Assembly (NCBI GenBank): GCA_947589015.1
Contig: CANPZF010000001.1
Location: forward strand, 1 to 53,603
From: an uncultured Clostridia bacterium
Lineage (GTDB): Bacteria > Bacillota > Clostridia > TANB77 > CAG-508
Direction: 5' to 3'
Length of the DNA: 53,603 nucleotides
In this document: positions 10,845 through 20,715 of the stretch, piece after piece
Layout: every line of letters starts with the position of its first letter
Position numbering within the stretch: the stretch's first letter is position 1
The notes under the pieces: generated by a model
Told to the model about the DNA's origin: nothing
What the model saw: only the letters and a program-made list of their open reading frames with translations
The model's database searches: none
Made by a program: the position numbers and the translations under genes

Positions 10845-11741
10845 ATGTTTGAATTTTTTGCAGGGATATTTGGATATTTACTAGAACTTTTATATAGTTT
10901 AGTAAACAACTATGGGTTAGCCATTATTTTGTTTACAGTAGCTATAAAAGTAATATTATTGCCATTATCTATAAAGCAACAGAAAACATTAAAGAAAAGT
11001 ACAAAACTTCAAGAAAAAATGAGGATATTACAATTTAAATATAAAAACAATCCTGAAAAATTAAACCAAGAAATGATGGATTTATATAAATCAGAAAATA
11101 TGAGTCCATTTAGTGGATGTTTAACATCTATTTTACAAATAATTTTATTGCTATCAGTTTTTTTCTTAGTAAGATGTCCATTAACATATATGGAGAAAGT
11201 TCCATCTGAAGATATTAATAAATATATAGGTCAGTTGCAAGAAGCAAATAAAATAACAAGTTCAGCATATCCAGAGATTGATATTATAAGAGAACATGAG
11301 TGGATAAAAGAAAAAAATCCTGATGACAATAATATAGAAAAGTTAGATATTCAGATGATGTTTTTAGGCTTAGATTTAAGTAAAGTACCACAACAGAATA
11401 TGACAGATTATACTGTGTATATAATACCTATACTTTATATATTATCATCATTTATTTCTATTAGAATGACAACAGCAATGCAAGAGAAAATGGATAAAAA
11501 GTCTCAAGATAAGGTTATAGAGGAAACTACAACAGGAAAAGAATTGGTAGTAGAGGATAAAAATGAAGTTGATACAATAATGCAAACAAATAAAATGATG
11601 TCATGGATGATGCCTATAATGTCAATTTCAATAGCATTTATAGCACCATTAGGGTTAGCTTTATATTGGTTAATAAATAATGTTTTAATGCTTTTAGAAA
11701 GACTAATTTTAAATAAAGTTTTAAAAACTGAGGAGGAATAA
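10845..11741 (+). CDS. yidC: Membrane protein insertase YidC/OxaI
   Basis: Inserts proteins into the cytoplasmic membrane, alone or with SecYEG. The 298-residue product is of the short Gram-positive type without a large outer domain. It has hydrophobic segments near residues 20-45, 85-105, 190-205 and 245-285, and the LSIKQQKTLKKS amphipathic stretch. There is no lipoprotein cysteine at the N terminus. It follows TAGGAGGAA and is followed by jag after four bases. Confidence 0.95.
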   Translation: MFEFFAGIFGYLLELLYSLVNNYGLAIILFTVAIKVILLPLSIKQQKTLKKSTKLQEKMRILQFKYKNNPEKLNQEMMDLYKSENMSPFSGCLTSILQIILLLSVFFLVRCPLTYMEKVPSEDINKYIGQLQEANKITSSAYPEIDIIREHEWIKEKNPDDNNIEKLDIQMMFLGLDLSKVPQQNMTDYTVYIIPILYILSSFISIRMTTAMQEKMDKKSQDKVIEETTTGKELVVEDKNEVDTIMQTNKMMSWMMPIMSISIAFIAPLGLALYWLINNVLMLLERLILNKVLKTEEE

Positions 11742-11745
11742 TAAG

Positions 11746-12453
11746 GTGGAAAAAAGTATTATTTCAGAAGGAAAAACTACAAATGAAGCGATAGAAAATG
11801 GCTTAAAAAAATTAAATGTTTCTAAAAATATGGTAGATATAAAAGTATTAGAAAGTGAAGAAAAAAGAAGTTTTTTTAGTATTTTGACACCAAGAGTAGT
11901 AAAAGTTGAATTAACATTAAAAGAAAAAAGTAAGAACAATGAAAATTATGCACAATCTAAAATAAAAAAAGAAATAATATTAAGTGAACAAGAACAAGAA
12001 AAAGCAGAACAAAATTTAAATAGTTTTATAAAGGAGCTTTCAGACGAGTTACCAGAACAGGTGCAGTATAAAATAGAAAAAACTGAAAATTTTATAAAAG
12101 TAAGTTTAACAAATAAAAACTTAGGATATTTAATAGGCTATCGAGGTGAAACTTTATATGCTTTGCAAAATATATTAACAGCGATAGCAGGTAAAGGAAT
12201 AAATAATAAAGTAAGAGTTATATTAGATATTGAAGGATACAAAGAAAGAAGAGAAAAGACGTTAGAAGACTTAGCAGAAAAAATAGCAAAAACAGTTGTA
12301 AGAACAAAAAAATCAATTACTTTAGAACCAATGCAAGCATATGAAAGAAAGATAATTCATAGTAAATTACAAGAAAACGATAAAGTTGAGACTACTAGTA
12401 TAGGAGAAGAACCACACAGAAAGATAGTGGTATCACTAAAAAAGAATAAATAA
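11746..12453 (+). CDS. jag: RNA-binding protein Jag/KhpB (Jag-KH-R3H)
   Basis: RNA-binding regulator linked to cell division and envelope growth; it partners with KhpA in other Firmicutes. The GTG start follows GAGGAGG. Domains in order: Jag N-terminal (about 1-52, with ATP-independent fold pattern EGKTTNEAIENGLKKL), a charged linker, KH (GYLIGYRGETL, about 125-165), and R3H (about 170-233, EPMQAYERKIIHSKL ending EPHRKIVVS). It is coupled to yidC. Confidence 0.93.
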   Translation: MEKSIISEGKTTNEAIENGLKKLNVSKNMVDIKVLESEEKRSFFSILTPRVVKVELTLKEKSKNNENYAQSKIKKEIILSEQEQEKAEQNLNSFIKELSDELPEQVQYKIEKTENFIKVSLTNKNLGYLIGYRGETLYALQNILTAIAGKGINNKVRVILDIEGYKERREKTLEDLAEKIAKTVVRTKKSITLEPMQAYERKIIHSKLQENDKVETTSIGEEPHRKIVVSLKKNK

Positions 12454-12546
12454 AATCGGAGGTCAAAGGTCAGATTTTACAATTATATGTAAACTGTATT
12501 TTGACTTTTTTTGTTAATTATAGATAAGAAAAAGATTGACATAATG

Positions 12547-12555
12547 TGGTATAAT
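12547..12555 (+). promoter_or_regulatory. Extended -10 promoter before mnmE
   Basis: TGGTATAAT, an extended -10 element, 25 bases before the mnmE start. A TTGACA at 12536 is too close to serve as its -35 element. mnmE thus seems to have its own promoter, separate from the rpmH operon. Confidence 0.55.
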
Positions 12556-12579
12556 ATTGTTTATAAGGAGGATTATATT

Positions 12580-13951
12580 GTGAGTACAATTGCTTCAATT
12601 TCTACGGCTCCTCGGCATTGGAGGAATAGGAATTATTAGAATGAGTGGTGATAAATGTTTTGAAATATTAGAAAAAATATTTAAACCAATAAAACAAGAA
12701 AACATAGAAAATATAAAAGGCTATACTATGAAGTATGGACATATAGTTGAAAATGAAAAAATTGTTGATGAAGTATTGGTTTCATATTTTAAAAAACCAA
12801 AAAGCTATACAACAGAGAATATGTGTGAAATAAATTCCCATGGAGGAAATGTTATAGTAAGAAAAATATTAGAAATATGTTTAAAAAATGGAGCAGAATT
12901 AGCTGAACCAGGCGAATTTACTAAAAGAGCCTTTTTAAATGGCAGAATAGATTTATTACAGGCAGAATCTGTAATAGATGTAATAAATGCTAAATCTGAA
13001 AGAGAAGCCCAAACAGGTATACAACAATTAGAAGGAGCCTTATCTAAAAAAATAAATGAAATAAAGAATCATATTATGGAAGTAATGGTAAATATTGAAG
13101 TATCAATTGATTATCCAGAATATGATGTAGAAGAAGTGACAAATCAACAAATTAAAGAGATGATATCTTATGTTGAAAAAAATTTAATTCAGTTAGAAAA
13201 AACTTTTGATAATGGAAAAATTATTAGAGAAGGAATAAAAATAGCAATTATAGGTAAACCAAATGCAGGCAAATCTTCGCTTTTGAATGCTATTTTGCAA
13301 GAAGATAGAGCTATAGTAACAGAATATGAAGGAACAACAAGAGATACAATAGAAGAATTTATTAATTTAAATGGAATACCATTAAAATTAATTGATACAG
13401 CAGGAATTAGAGAAGCAAAAGATGAAGTTGAAAAAATAGGAATAGCTAAATCTAAAGAAATAGCAAAAAGTGCAGATTTAGTAATTGCTATAATTGATGC
13501 AACAAAAAATTTAACTGGTGAAGATTTAGAAATATTGAATTTTATAAAAAATAAAAAGTCAATTATATTATTAAATAAAATGGATTTGAAATGTAAAATT
13601 AATGAAGAAGATGAAATTTTAAAAAAATATTCAAATAACATTTTAAAAATTTCAGCTTTAAATCAAAAAGGTTTAGAAAATTTATATAATATGATAACTA
13701 AAATGTTTAATTTAAATGAGATTAATTTGGATAATGAAGTTATTATAACTAATTTAAGACATAAAAATTTAATATCTAAAGCAATAGAAGCTACAAAAAC
13801 TACTAAAAAATCAATTGAAGATAATATGACTTTAGATATTATTTCAATAAATATAAAGTATATTTTAGAACAATTAGGAAATATAACTGGAGAATTTGTT
13901 TCAGAAGAAATTATAAATGAAATTTTTGCAAGATTTTGTTTAGGAAAATAA
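12580..13951 (+). CDS. mnmE: tRNA modification GTPase MnmE, frame broken at a CGG codon
   Basis: With MnmG it installs the cmnm5U34 modification on tRNA. Read with one +1 step it gives 456 residues, normal length. GTG start at 12580 after AAGGAGG. The first 11 codons give STIASISTAP, then an in-frame CGG at 12613. Skipping the C continues GIGGIGIIRMSG, the conserved N-terminal folate-binding segment; without the skip the frame stops 8 codons later. The central G domain has GKPNAGKSSLLN (G1), EGTTRDT, DTAGIRE (G3) and NKMD (G4). The C-terminal hexapeptide is FARFCLGK, so the catalytic cysteine is present. Confidence 0.95.
12613..12615 (+). other. Putative +1 frameshift site (CGG) in mnmE
   Basis: Context GCT CCT CGG CAT. 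Skipping the C gives CCT GGC ATT GGA GGA, the conserved P-G-I-G-G. It falls at codon 12, so without the shift almost no protein is made. It is the only in-frame CGG in the gene. Confidence 0.75.
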
Positions 13952-14307
13952 TGATATTAAAAAGCACGAGAATCCAAAATGAGAAAATTTACATCAAAAA
14001 CAATATAACTGTTATTGAAAATATAAAAACAAGATAAAACTGATTTTGAAAGCATAATAAAAACAAAGACTAAAAAATAAAAATATGTTAAAATATAAAT
14101 CATTTTACATAAATTATAAGACTATAAAGTAAAATTTAATATTAAATTAAATAAAATTTAAATCAATAAGGATAAAAAGAAAAATAAAAAAGGTACTATT
14201 TGTTCTAGAAGAACTAATAGGTTAAATTAACTTGAGAAAACTGTGTGAACGTCAATTTATTGTTTCACAAGGAATTGAAAATATGAAAAAGAAAGGGAAG
14301 AATTGAA
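13952..14307. other. mnmE-mnmG gap, no gene
   Basis: 356 bp, A-rich on the plus strand. Only a weak hairpin (about 14199-14221) is visible, and I see no convincing promoter. A TGTTTCAC word at 14261 matches half of the ParB site parS but not the other half. Unusually long for a gap between genes that are adjacent and usually tightly coupled. Confidence 0.5.
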
Positions 14308-16191
14308 TTGGAATATAATGCAGGAGAATATGATGTAGCAGTTGTGGGGGCAGGACATGCAGGATGTGAAGCAGCATTAGCTGCTGCAAGATTGGGAATG
14401 AAAACACTAATATTTTCTATAAGTTTAGAAGCTATTGCTAATATGCCATGTAATCCTCATATAGGGGGAAGCTCAAAGGGGCATTTAGTAAGAGAAATAG
14501 ATGCATTAGGCGGAGAAATGGGAAAAAATATAGATAAAACAATGATACAGATAAAAATGTTAAATACTTCTAAAGGACCAGCTGTTCATTCTTTAAGAGC
14601 ACAAGCAGACAGAAAAAAATATCAAGCTGAAATGAAATATGTTTTGGAAAAGCAAGAAAATTTAGAAGTAAAACAGGGAGAAATTGTGGATATCATAGTA
14701 GAAGATCATAAAATAAAGGCAATTAAAACAGATATAGGAGCAGTTTACAAAGTTAAAGCTGTTATTTTAGCAACAGGAACATATTTGAAAGGAAAGATAT
14801 TTATTGGAGAGTATTCTAAAGAAAGTGGCCCAGATGGTGTTGCAGCAGCAAATAAATTATCAGATTGTTTAAAAAAATTGGGAATACCTTTAATAAGGTT
14901 TAAAACAGGTACACCTGCTAGAATAAATAAGAGAAGTATAGATTTTAGTAAAATGGAAGTACAAAAAGGGGATGAAGGAATAGAATCATTTTCTTTTGAA
15001 AATTCTCCAAAGAACTTTGAACAAGTAGACTGTTACTTGACTTATACAAACGAAAAAACTCATAATATAATTAGAGAAAATTTGCATAGATCACCACTTT
15101 ATGCAGGAATGATAGAAGGAACAGGACCTAGATATTGTCCTTCTATAGAAGACAAAGTAGTAAGATTTAGTGACAAACCAAGACACCAAGCTTTTGTAGA
15201 GCCTGTAGGATTAGATACAGAAGAAATGTATATACAAGGTATGAGTTCATCGTTGCCAGAAGATGTTCAAATTGCACTTTATAGAACAATACCTGGATTA
15301 GAACATGCTGAATTTACTAGACCAGCTTATGCGATAGAATATGACTGTATAGATCCATCTAATTTGACATTATCATTAGAGTATAAAGGATTTGATGGAT
15401 TATTTATGGCTGGACAAATTAATGGAACTTCTGGATATGAAGAAGCTGCTAGTCAAGGACTAATTGCAGGAATAAATGCAAGTAGAAAAATACAAGGTAA
15501 AAATCCTCTAATTTTAGATAGAACACAAGCTTATATAGGAGTATTAATAGACGATATTGTTACAAAAGGAACAAATGAACCTTATAGAATGATGACCTCT
15601 AGAGCAGAATACAGACTTTTATTAAGACAAGATAATGCAGATTTGCGTTTGACTGAAATAGGGCATGAAATAGGACTTATTTCAGATGAAAGGTATAAAA
15701 AGTTCATAAAGAAAAAAGAAAATATAGAGATGGAAAAGAAAAGATTAAAAGATTTAGTTGTAAAACCAAGCGAAGAAGTGAATAACTTGTTGAAAGAAAA
15801 TGGAACTTCTATACTTTTGACAGGTACTAAAATGGCAGAATTATTAAAAAGAACAGAATTAACATATGATAAATTAGAAAAAATAGATAAAGAAAGACCA
15901 ATTTTAAGTAAACAAGAGAAGGAAGAAGTAGAAATACAGTTAAAATATGAAGGATATATAAAAATGCAGGAGGAACAAGTAGAAAAATTTAAAAAATTAG
16001 AAACAAAATTACTACCACAAAATATTAATTATGAGGAAATAAAAGGAATAAGTCTAGAGGCAAGACAAAAATTAAATAAATTTAAACCATATTCGATAGG
16101 CCAAGCATCAAGAATATCAGGAATTTCGCCAGCAGATATATCAGTTTTATTGGTATTTTTGCAAACAAGGAACAAGAGAAAGGAATTATAA
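14308..16191 (+). CDS. mnmG: tRNA uridine-5-carboxymethylaminomethyl modification enzyme MnmG
   Basis: FAD protein that acts with MnmE in tRNA U34 modification. The 627 residues carry the N-terminal dinucleotide-binding motif [19 protein letters not shown] and the family signature [20 protein letters not shown]. The second signature [20 protein letters not shown] is present, as is the C-terminal helical domain. The TTG start follows GAAAGGGAAG. rsmG begins at the next base after its stop codon. Confidence 0.97.
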   Translation: MEYNAGEYDVAVVGAGHAGCEAALAAARLGMKTLIFSISLEAIANMPCNPHIGGSSKGHLVREIDALGGEMGKNIDKTMIQIKMLNTSKGPAVHSLRAQADRKKYQAEMKYVLEKQENLEVKQGEIVDIIVEDHKIKAIKTDIGAVYKVKAVILATGTYLKGKIFIGEYSKESGPDGVAAANKLSDCLKKLGIPLIRFKTGTPARINKRSIDFSKMEVQKGDEGIESFSFENSPKNFEQVDCYLTYTNEKTHNIIRENLHRSPLYAGMIEGTGPRYCPSIEDKVVRFSDKPRHQAFVEPVGLDTEEMYIQGMSSSLPEDVQIALYRTIPGLEHAEFTRPAYAIEYDCIDPSNLTLSLEYKGFDGLFMAGQINGTSGYEEAASQGLIAGINASRKIQGKNPLILDRTQAYIGVLIDDIVTKGTNEPYRMMTSRAEYRLLLRQDNADLRLTEIGHEIGLISDERYKKFIKKKENIEMEKKRLKDLVVKPSEEVNNLLKENGTSILLTGTKMAELLKRTELTYDKLEKIDKERPILSKQEKEEVEIQLKYEGYIKMQEEQVEKFKKLETKLLPQNINYEEIKGISLEARQKLNKFKPYSIGQASRISGISPADISVLLVFLQTRNKRKEL

Positions 16192-16914
16192 ATGGAAGAA
16201 AAAGAATTTGAAAAAATATTAAAAGAAGAATTACAACAAATAAAAATAGAAATAACAGATTTGCAAGTGCAACAATTTTATAAATATATGAATTTGCTTA
16301 TAGAATGGAATAATAAGATGAATTTAACAGCTATAACAGAACCTAAGGAAATAATTTTAAAACATTTTGTAGATTCAATAATTGCTTGCAAATATTTAAA
16401 AAATGAGAGCAATTTAATTGATATAGGTACAGGAGCTGGTTTTCCAGGAATTCCATTAAAAATAATGAAATCTAATATACATATAACATTATTAGATTCA
16501 TTAAATAAAAGAACAATATTTTTAAAAGAGGTAGTAAAAGAATTAGAGTTAAAAAATATAGAAGTTTATCATGGAAGAGCCGAAGAATTTGGACAAAATA
16601 TAAAATATAGAGAAAAATTTGATGTGGTTACTTCAAGAGCTGTAGCAAATCTTTCTACTTTAGTTGAATATATGTTGCCTTTTATTAAAATTCAAGGACT
16701 TTGCATATGTATGAAGGGTAGTGAAGTGAAAGAAGAAATTTCGAATGCAAAAAATGCAATAAAGTTATTGGGAGGAAAAATAGAAAAAATAGATGAATAT
16801 TATTTAGGAAATAATGAAATGAAAAGAAATAATATTATAATATTAAAGACTAGTTCAACACCTAATAAATATCCTAGAAGAGCTGGAATACCATCAAAAG
16901 AACCTATCAAATAA
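16192..16914 (+). CDS. rsmG: 16S rRNA (guanine-N7) methyltransferase RsmG
   Basis: SAM-dependent enzyme that methylates G527 of 16S rRNA. The 240 residues contain the N-terminal WNNKMNLTAI, the SAM site LIDIGTGAGFPGIPLKI and VTSRAVANLSTLVEY. The C terminus ends KYPRRAGIPSKEPI, as in the family. Its ATG directly abuts mnmG, so the two are coupled. Confidence 0.97.
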   Translation: MEEKEFEKILKEELQQIKIEITDLQVQQFYKYMNLLIEWNNKMNLTAITEPKEIILKHFVDSIIACKYLKNESNLIDIGTGAGFPGIPLKIMKSNIHITLLDSLNKRTIFLKEVVKELELKNIEVYHGRAEEFGQNIKYREKFDVVTSRAVANLSTLVEYMLPFIKIQGLCICMKGSEVKEEISNAKNAIKLLGGKIEKIDEYYLGNNEMKRNNIIILKTSSTPNKYPRRAGIPSKEPIK

Positions 16915-16929
16915 AATTTATAAAATTTA

Positions 16930-16958
16930 TTGACTTTTTGTTATTTTTTATATATGAT
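16930..16958 (+). promoter_or_regulatory. parA promoter
   Basis: TTGACT (16930-16935), a 17-base spacer and TATGAT (16953-16958), about 60 bases before parA. A TATAAT word overlaps slightly downstream (16959). Confidence 0.6.
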
Positions 16959-17017
16959 TATAATGTAAGAACAATAGAACTTATACATAAATATTAACTA
17001 AAATGGAGGCAATTAAA

Positions 17018-17806
17018 TTGGGGAAAGTTATATCAGTAGCAAATCAAAAAGGTGGAGTAGGAAAGACAACAACAACAGTTAATTTAGCAACAATTTTAGC
17101 TAAAAGAGGTAAAAAAGTTTTATTAATAGATGCGGATCCTCAAGGAAATGCAACTAGTGGGCTGGGAGTAGAAAAAGAGGTCGAAGTTTCTACATATGAT
17201 ATACTTGTAAATGAAGTACAAATGTCACAAACAATTCAAAATACAATAATTAAAAATTTAAAAATTTGTCCATCTAATATAAACTTAGCTGGAGCAGAAG
17301 TAGAACTTGTATCTATGATGTCAAGAGAACAAAGGTTAAAAGAAAAGTTAAAAGAAGTTGTAAATAACTATGAGTATATTTTGATAGATTGTCCACCATC
17401 TTTAGGATTAATTACATTAAATGCATTTACAGCTTCACATAGTGTATTAATTCCAGTACAGTGTGAATATTTTGCACTAGAAGGATTGGGACAATTAATT
17501 AATACAATTAATTTAGTAAAAAGACACTTAAATAAGCAAATTCAAATAGAAGGAGCTTTATTGACTATGTATGATATAAGAACAAATTTATCTAATCAAG
17601 TTGTAAAAGAAGTAAAAAAATATTTTGGAGACAAAGTATATAAGACAGTTATACCAAGAAATGTAAGATTAAGTGAAGCACCAAGTTATGGAATGCCTAT
17701 TACAGAATATGATCCACGCTCTAAAGGAGCAAAGAGTTATATTAAATTTGCTAAGGAGTTTGCAAAGGAGAATGAAGAAGAAAAGAAAGCAAAACATATG
17801 ATATAG
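17018..17806 (+). CDS. parA: Chromosome partitioning ATPase ParA (Soj)
   Basis: Deviant Walker ATPase that with ParB segregates origins and modulates DnaA. The 262 residues carry ANQKGGVGKTTTTVNLA (deviant Walker A), DADPQGNATSG and YILIDCPPSLG. An ATG at 17003 is in frame, but its GGAGG is at ideal distance from the TTG at 17018, which begins the conserved MGKVISVANQKGG. I choose the TTG. parB follows after 26 bases. Confidence 0.95.
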   Translation: MGKVISVANQKGGVGKTTTTVNLATILAKRGKKVLLIDADPQGNATSGLGVEKEVEVSTYDILVNEVQMSQTIQNTIIKNLKICPSNINLAGAEVELVSMMSREQRLKEKLKEVVNNYEYILIDCPPSLGLITLNAFTASHSVLIPVQCEYFALEGLGQLINTINLVKRHLNKQIQIEGALLTMYDIRTNLSNQVVKEVKKYFGDKVYKTVIPRNVRLSEAPSYGMPITEYDPRSKGAKSYIKFAKEFAKENEEEKKAKHMI

Positions 17807-17832
17807 TTTATTAAATATAAGGAGGATAGTAT

Positions 17833-18672
17833 ATGGCAAAGATGACAGGGTTAGGAAAAGGATTAGATGCTTTATTTGGACCGGCTCCAGAAGAAGAACA
17901 AATGAGAGATAATGATACTTTAAGGAATTTAAAAATAACAGAAGTAGAACCAAATAGAGAACAACCAAGAAAAAGATTTGAACAAGAGTCTTTAGAAGAG
18001 TTAGCTAATTCAATAAAAGAATATGGTTTAATACAACCAATAGTAGTAACAAAAAAAGAAGGGTATTTTAGCATTGTGGCTGGTGAAAGAAGATGGAGAG
18101 CATCAAAGCTAGCAGGTTTAACAGAAATACCAGCAATTATAAGAGAAGATGACGAAAAAGTGAATTCTGAAATTTCTTTGATTGAAAATATGCAAAGAGA
18201 AGATTTAAATCCATATGAAAAAGCAGTAGGAGTAAAAACTCTTATTGATAAGTATGGATTATCTCAAGAGGATGTAGGAAAGAAAATAGGAAAGAGCAGA
18301 AGTACTATTGCAAATACTATTAGAATATTAAATTTGGAACCTCGTGTATTAGAAATGGCAAAAGAGGGAAAACTAACAGAAGGACATTGTAAAGCATTAC
18401 TTGCTATTACAGATCCAGAAAAACAATATACAACAGCTGTACAAATGCTTGAAAGAGGTGCTACTGTAAGACAAGTAGAGAAAAGAGCAAAAATAAAGGA
18501 AACTAAAGAGGAACAAACTAGAAATCATATTTTATATAAAAGTATAGAAGATAGCTTTCAAGGCTTTTTTGGTACAAAAGTAAAATTAGATGCGGGCAAA
18601 AGAAGAGGTAAGATAATAATCGAATATACTTCAAATGATGATTTAGAAAGAATACTAGGTTTAATAAAATAG
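17833..18672 (+). CDS. parB: Chromosome partitioning protein ParB (Spo0J/Noc family)
   Basis: CTP-dependent clamp that loads at parS sites near the origin. The 279 residues carry the N-terminal GLGKGLDALFG. The CTPase motif GERRWRASKLAG and ENMQREDLNPYEKA follow, then a helix-turn-helix (LSQEDVGKKIGKSRSTIANTIR) and a C-terminal dimer domain. AAGGAGGA precedes the ATG. No full parS site was found in this window. Confidence 0.96.
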   Translation: MAKMTGLGKGLDALFGPAPEEEQMRDNDTLRNLKITEVEPNREQPRKRFEQESLEELANSIKEYGLIQPIVVTKKEGYFSIVAGERRWRASKLAGLTEIPAIIREDDEKVNSEISLIENMQREDLNPYEKAVGVKTLIDKYGLSQEDVGKKIGKSRSTIANTIRILNLEPRVLEMAKEGKLTEGHCKALLAITDPEKQYTTAVQMLERGATVRQVEKRAKIKETKEEQTRNHILYKSIEDSFQGFFGTKVKLDAGKRRGKIIIEYTSNDDLERILGLIK

Positions 18673-18685
18673 AAAGAGTGATGAA

Positions 18686-19201
18686 ATGCAAGAGATAATA
18701 GATTTTTTGAGAACTGATACTTTTCTAATAATATTAGTATGTATAGTAATATTATTAGCAATAGGATTTTTTGTGTCATTGGTTAGATTAGCTAAAATAA
18801 AGAGTAATTATAAAAAATTTTTGAATAAATTAGGAAATGGAGAAAATATAAAAGAAGATTTAGAAAATTATATGTATAGAGTAGAAAGAGTTGAAAAGCA
18901 GAATGCAGAAATTTTGCTAAATATAAAAAATGTGCAAAATGACTTATCTAAATGTATTCAAAAAGTGGGAATAGTTAGATATAATGCATTTAAGGATACT
19001 GGTAGCGATTTGAGCTTTACTTTAGCATTATTAGATGATAATAATGATGGTGTAGTATTAAATGGAATTTACTCAAGAGAAATGTCTAATATTTATGCTA
19101 AGCCCGTAAAAAATGGTAAATCAACATATACGTTATCAGAAGAAGAAAAGCAAGCAATAGAACAAGCAATATCTTCAAATGGAGTTTATAAAACTCAATA
19201 A
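18686..19201 (+). CDS. DUF4446 membrane-anchored protein
   Basis: The 171 residues have one N-terminal membrane helix (about 10-33), a coiled-coil middle with VERVEKQNAEILLNIKNVQ, and a conserved C-terminal domain with VRYNAFKDTGSDLSFTLALL and GIYSREMS. This is the DUF4446 family pattern, which commonly sits next to parB in clostridia. Its biochemical role is unknown; position suggests an accessory at the membrane during origin segregation. It starts 13 bases after parB and is probably cotranscribed. Confidence 0.85.
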   Translation: MQEIIDFLRTDTFLIILVCIVILLAIGFFVSLVRLAKIKSNYKKFLNKLGNGENIKEDLENYMYRVERVEKQNAEILLNIKNVQNDLSKCIQKVGIVRYNAFKDTGSDLSFTLALLDDNNDGVVLNGIYSREMSNIYAKPVKNGKSTYTLSEEEKQAIEQAISSNGVYKTQ

Positions 19202-19271
19202 TATAAAAACTGACATATCTGTGAAGTGTAACAACTGATTGACAAAATAATAAAAAAACCAAATTTTACTA

Positions 19272-19300
19272 TTGACAAATGTCTATAAAAATGCTAATAT
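19272..19300 (+). promoter_or_regulatory. tRNA-Ser promoter
   Basis: TTGACA (19272-19277), a 17-base spacer and TAATAT (19295-19300), or TATAAT at 19298 with a 20-base spacer. The promoter is flanked by a 10-bp inverted repeat, GACAAATGTC at 19274 and GACATTTGTC at 19315, which could be an operator or chance. Confidence 0.65.
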
Positions 19301-19332
19301 AATAACTGTCGCTGGACATTTGTCTAAGATAT

Positions 19333-19424
<92 letters not shown>

Positions 19425-19426
19425 AT

Positions 19427-19456
19427 AAAAGTTAGATATATAAAATCTAACTTTTT
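19427..19456 (+). terminator. Hairpin after the first tRNA-Ser
   Basis: AAAAGTTAGAT (19427-19437) and ATCTAACTTTTT (19445-19456) form an 11-bp stem ending in a short T run. It may terminate partially or guide processing between the two tRNAs. Confidence 0.65.
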
Positions 19457-19463
19457 AATAATT

Positions 19464-19553
19464 GGAGATGTACCCAAGTGGTGAAGGGGACTGTTTGCTA
19501 AACAGTTAGGTCCCGAAAGGGGCGCGGAGGTTCGAACCCTCTCATCTCCGCCA
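19464..19553 (+). tRNA. tRNA-Ser (anticodon GCU)
   Basis: A 90-base class II tRNA. Acceptor arms GGAGATG and CATCTCC pair, the variable arm is GC-rich (GGTCCCGAAAGGGGC), the T loop is GTTCGAACC, and CCA is encoded. Anticodon GCT lies at 19497-19499. It reads AGC/AGU serine codons. Confidence 0.96.
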
Positions 19554-19590
19554 AAAATACACAAATTTTTTGATATTTGTGTATTTTTTT
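19554..19590 (+). terminator. Rho-independent terminator after the tRNA pair
   Basis: The stem AAATACACAAAT / ATTTGTGTATTT is followed by a T run ending at 19590. It closes the tRNA transcription unit just before the secretion cluster. Confidence 0.85.
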
Positions 19591-19665
19591 ATATAAAGTA
19601 AACAGTGACCAAAAAATGTATATATTTGCCAATGCTTTTTGTTGAAACTTAAAACGATAAATATA

Positions 19666-19694
19666 TTGAAAAAAATGTAAAATTAAGGTATAAT
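19666..19694 (+). promoter_or_regulatory. Promoter of the secretion cluster (first)
   Basis: TTGAAA (19666-19671), a 17-base spacer and TATAAT (19689-19694), 23 bases before the first gene. The words GGTATAATTAATATAA here recur exactly at the second cluster promoter near 21397, suggesting a common origin or common control. Confidence 0.75.
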
Positions 19695-19717
19695 TAATAT
19701 AAGTAGGTGATGAATAT

Positions 19718-20206
19718 ATGAGAAAATATGTAAAAGTAATTATATTATTTTGCCTTATAACCACGTGTTTTTATATAATATATCCGCCTAAAGTATCAGC
19801 AATAACACTATTAGATTCAATTGCAGATTGGCTTAAAAAAGATAGAATTTATAAAGAACCAGGTTCATCAAGCACTGGTTCGACTGATAGTTTAGAAGAT
19901 TTAATAAATGATGCAGAAGAATTTGAGGAGCAACCAGGAGCTGCGATAGGAGGCGGAACAGCATTTCAAATTAATCAAGACGAATTACAAAGTGTATCTA
20001 GTAATATATATACAGCATTTTTAATTGTGGCGACTGCAATAACAGTTATTGTAGGTATATATTTGGGGGCTAAATTTATGTATGGAACTATCGAAGCTCA
20101 ATCTGAAACTAAGAAATTATTAAAACCATATGTTATTGGATGTATTGTTATATTTGGATCTTTTGCAGTTTGGAGTTTAGTAGTTAAAATTTTGGCTGGT
20201 ATATAA
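19718..20206 (+). CDS. VirB2/TrbC-like secretion subunit 1
   Basis: The 162 residues have a signal peptide (about 1-28, ending VSAIT), an acidic Ser/Gly-rich stretch, and two membrane helices (about 98-120 and 138-160) around a short cytoplasmic loop. The loop and second helix (TKKLLKPYVIGCIVIFG) match the next two genes. In this family the two-helix protein forms the pilus or channel subunit of type IV secretion systems. The long acidic segment before the first helix is unique to this paralogue. AGTAGGTGA precedes the ATG. Confidence 0.75.
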   Translation: MRKYVKVIILFCLITTCFYIIYPPKVSAITLLDSIADWLKKDRIYKEPGSSSTGSTDSLEDLINDAEEFEEQPGAAIGGGTAFQINQDELQSVSSNIYTAFLIVATAITVIVGIYLGAKFMYGTIEAQSETKKLLKPYVIGCIVIFGSFAVWSLVVKILAGI

Positions 20207-20220
20207 GGAGGTCGAAATAT

Positions 20221-20601
20221 ATGAAAAAAAAGTGTTTTATAATAAGCATAATGTTTATATTTTTAGTACTTGCAATAAGTTTGAAAACTGAAATATATGC
20301 TTTTGATATAAATAGTCAATTAGGAAATAATTTATCAGCTTATGCAACAATCCAAGGACAATCTACATCATTTGATAAAAAAGTAGAGACAGTCGTAGGA
20401 GTTCTTTCTGTAGGAGGTACTATAATAGCAGTAGCTACACTAATTATAATAGGAATAAGATATATGACAGGTTCTATAGAAGAAAAAGCAGAATACAGAA
20501 AGACGTTAAAACCATATTTGATAGGTGCTTTTATGGTATTTGCGATAACCAATTTATTAGGTATATTATATGTAGTTGCTTCGGAAGGATTTAATAGTTA
20601 A
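20221..20601 (+). CDS. VirB2/TrbC-like secretion subunit 2
   Basis: The 126 residues have a signal peptide (about 1-28, IYAFD) and two membrane helices (about 58-80 and 100-122). The shared motif YMTGSIEEKAEYRKTLKPY lies between the helices. It is close to the third paralogue, so duplication within the cluster is likely. It follows the first subunit by 14 bases with an AAGGAGG site and is probably cotranscribed with it. Confidence 0.78.
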   Translation: MKKKCFIISIMFIFLVLAISLKTEIYAFDINSQLGNNLSAYATIQGQSTSFDKKVETVVGVLSVGGTIIAVATLIIIGIRYMTGSIEEKAEYRKTLKPYLIGAFMVFAITNLLGILYVVASEGFNS

Positions 20602-20615
20602 AAATACATATAATA

Positions 20616-20644
20616 TTGCAAAAAAAAAAAAAGGATGTTATAAT
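20616..20644 (+). promoter_or_regulatory. Promoter of subunit 3 with 13-A spacer
   Basis: TTGCAA (20616-20621), a 17-base spacer and TATAAT (20639-20644) with an extended TG (TGTTATAAT). The -35/spacer junction holds an unbroken run of 13 A (20620-20632). Slippage in this run would change the spacer length. Confidence 0.7.
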
Positions 20645-20715
20645 ATAAATGAAAAAGTGTTTTTAATATTCCGAATAGGAAATACAATAAAATATATATA
20701 AAAGGAGGAGTAAAA

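Noticed and set aside
14261..14276. Possible parS site (TGTTTCAC)
   Set aside because: Only one half matches; the second half is not complementary, so it is not a ParB site by sequence.
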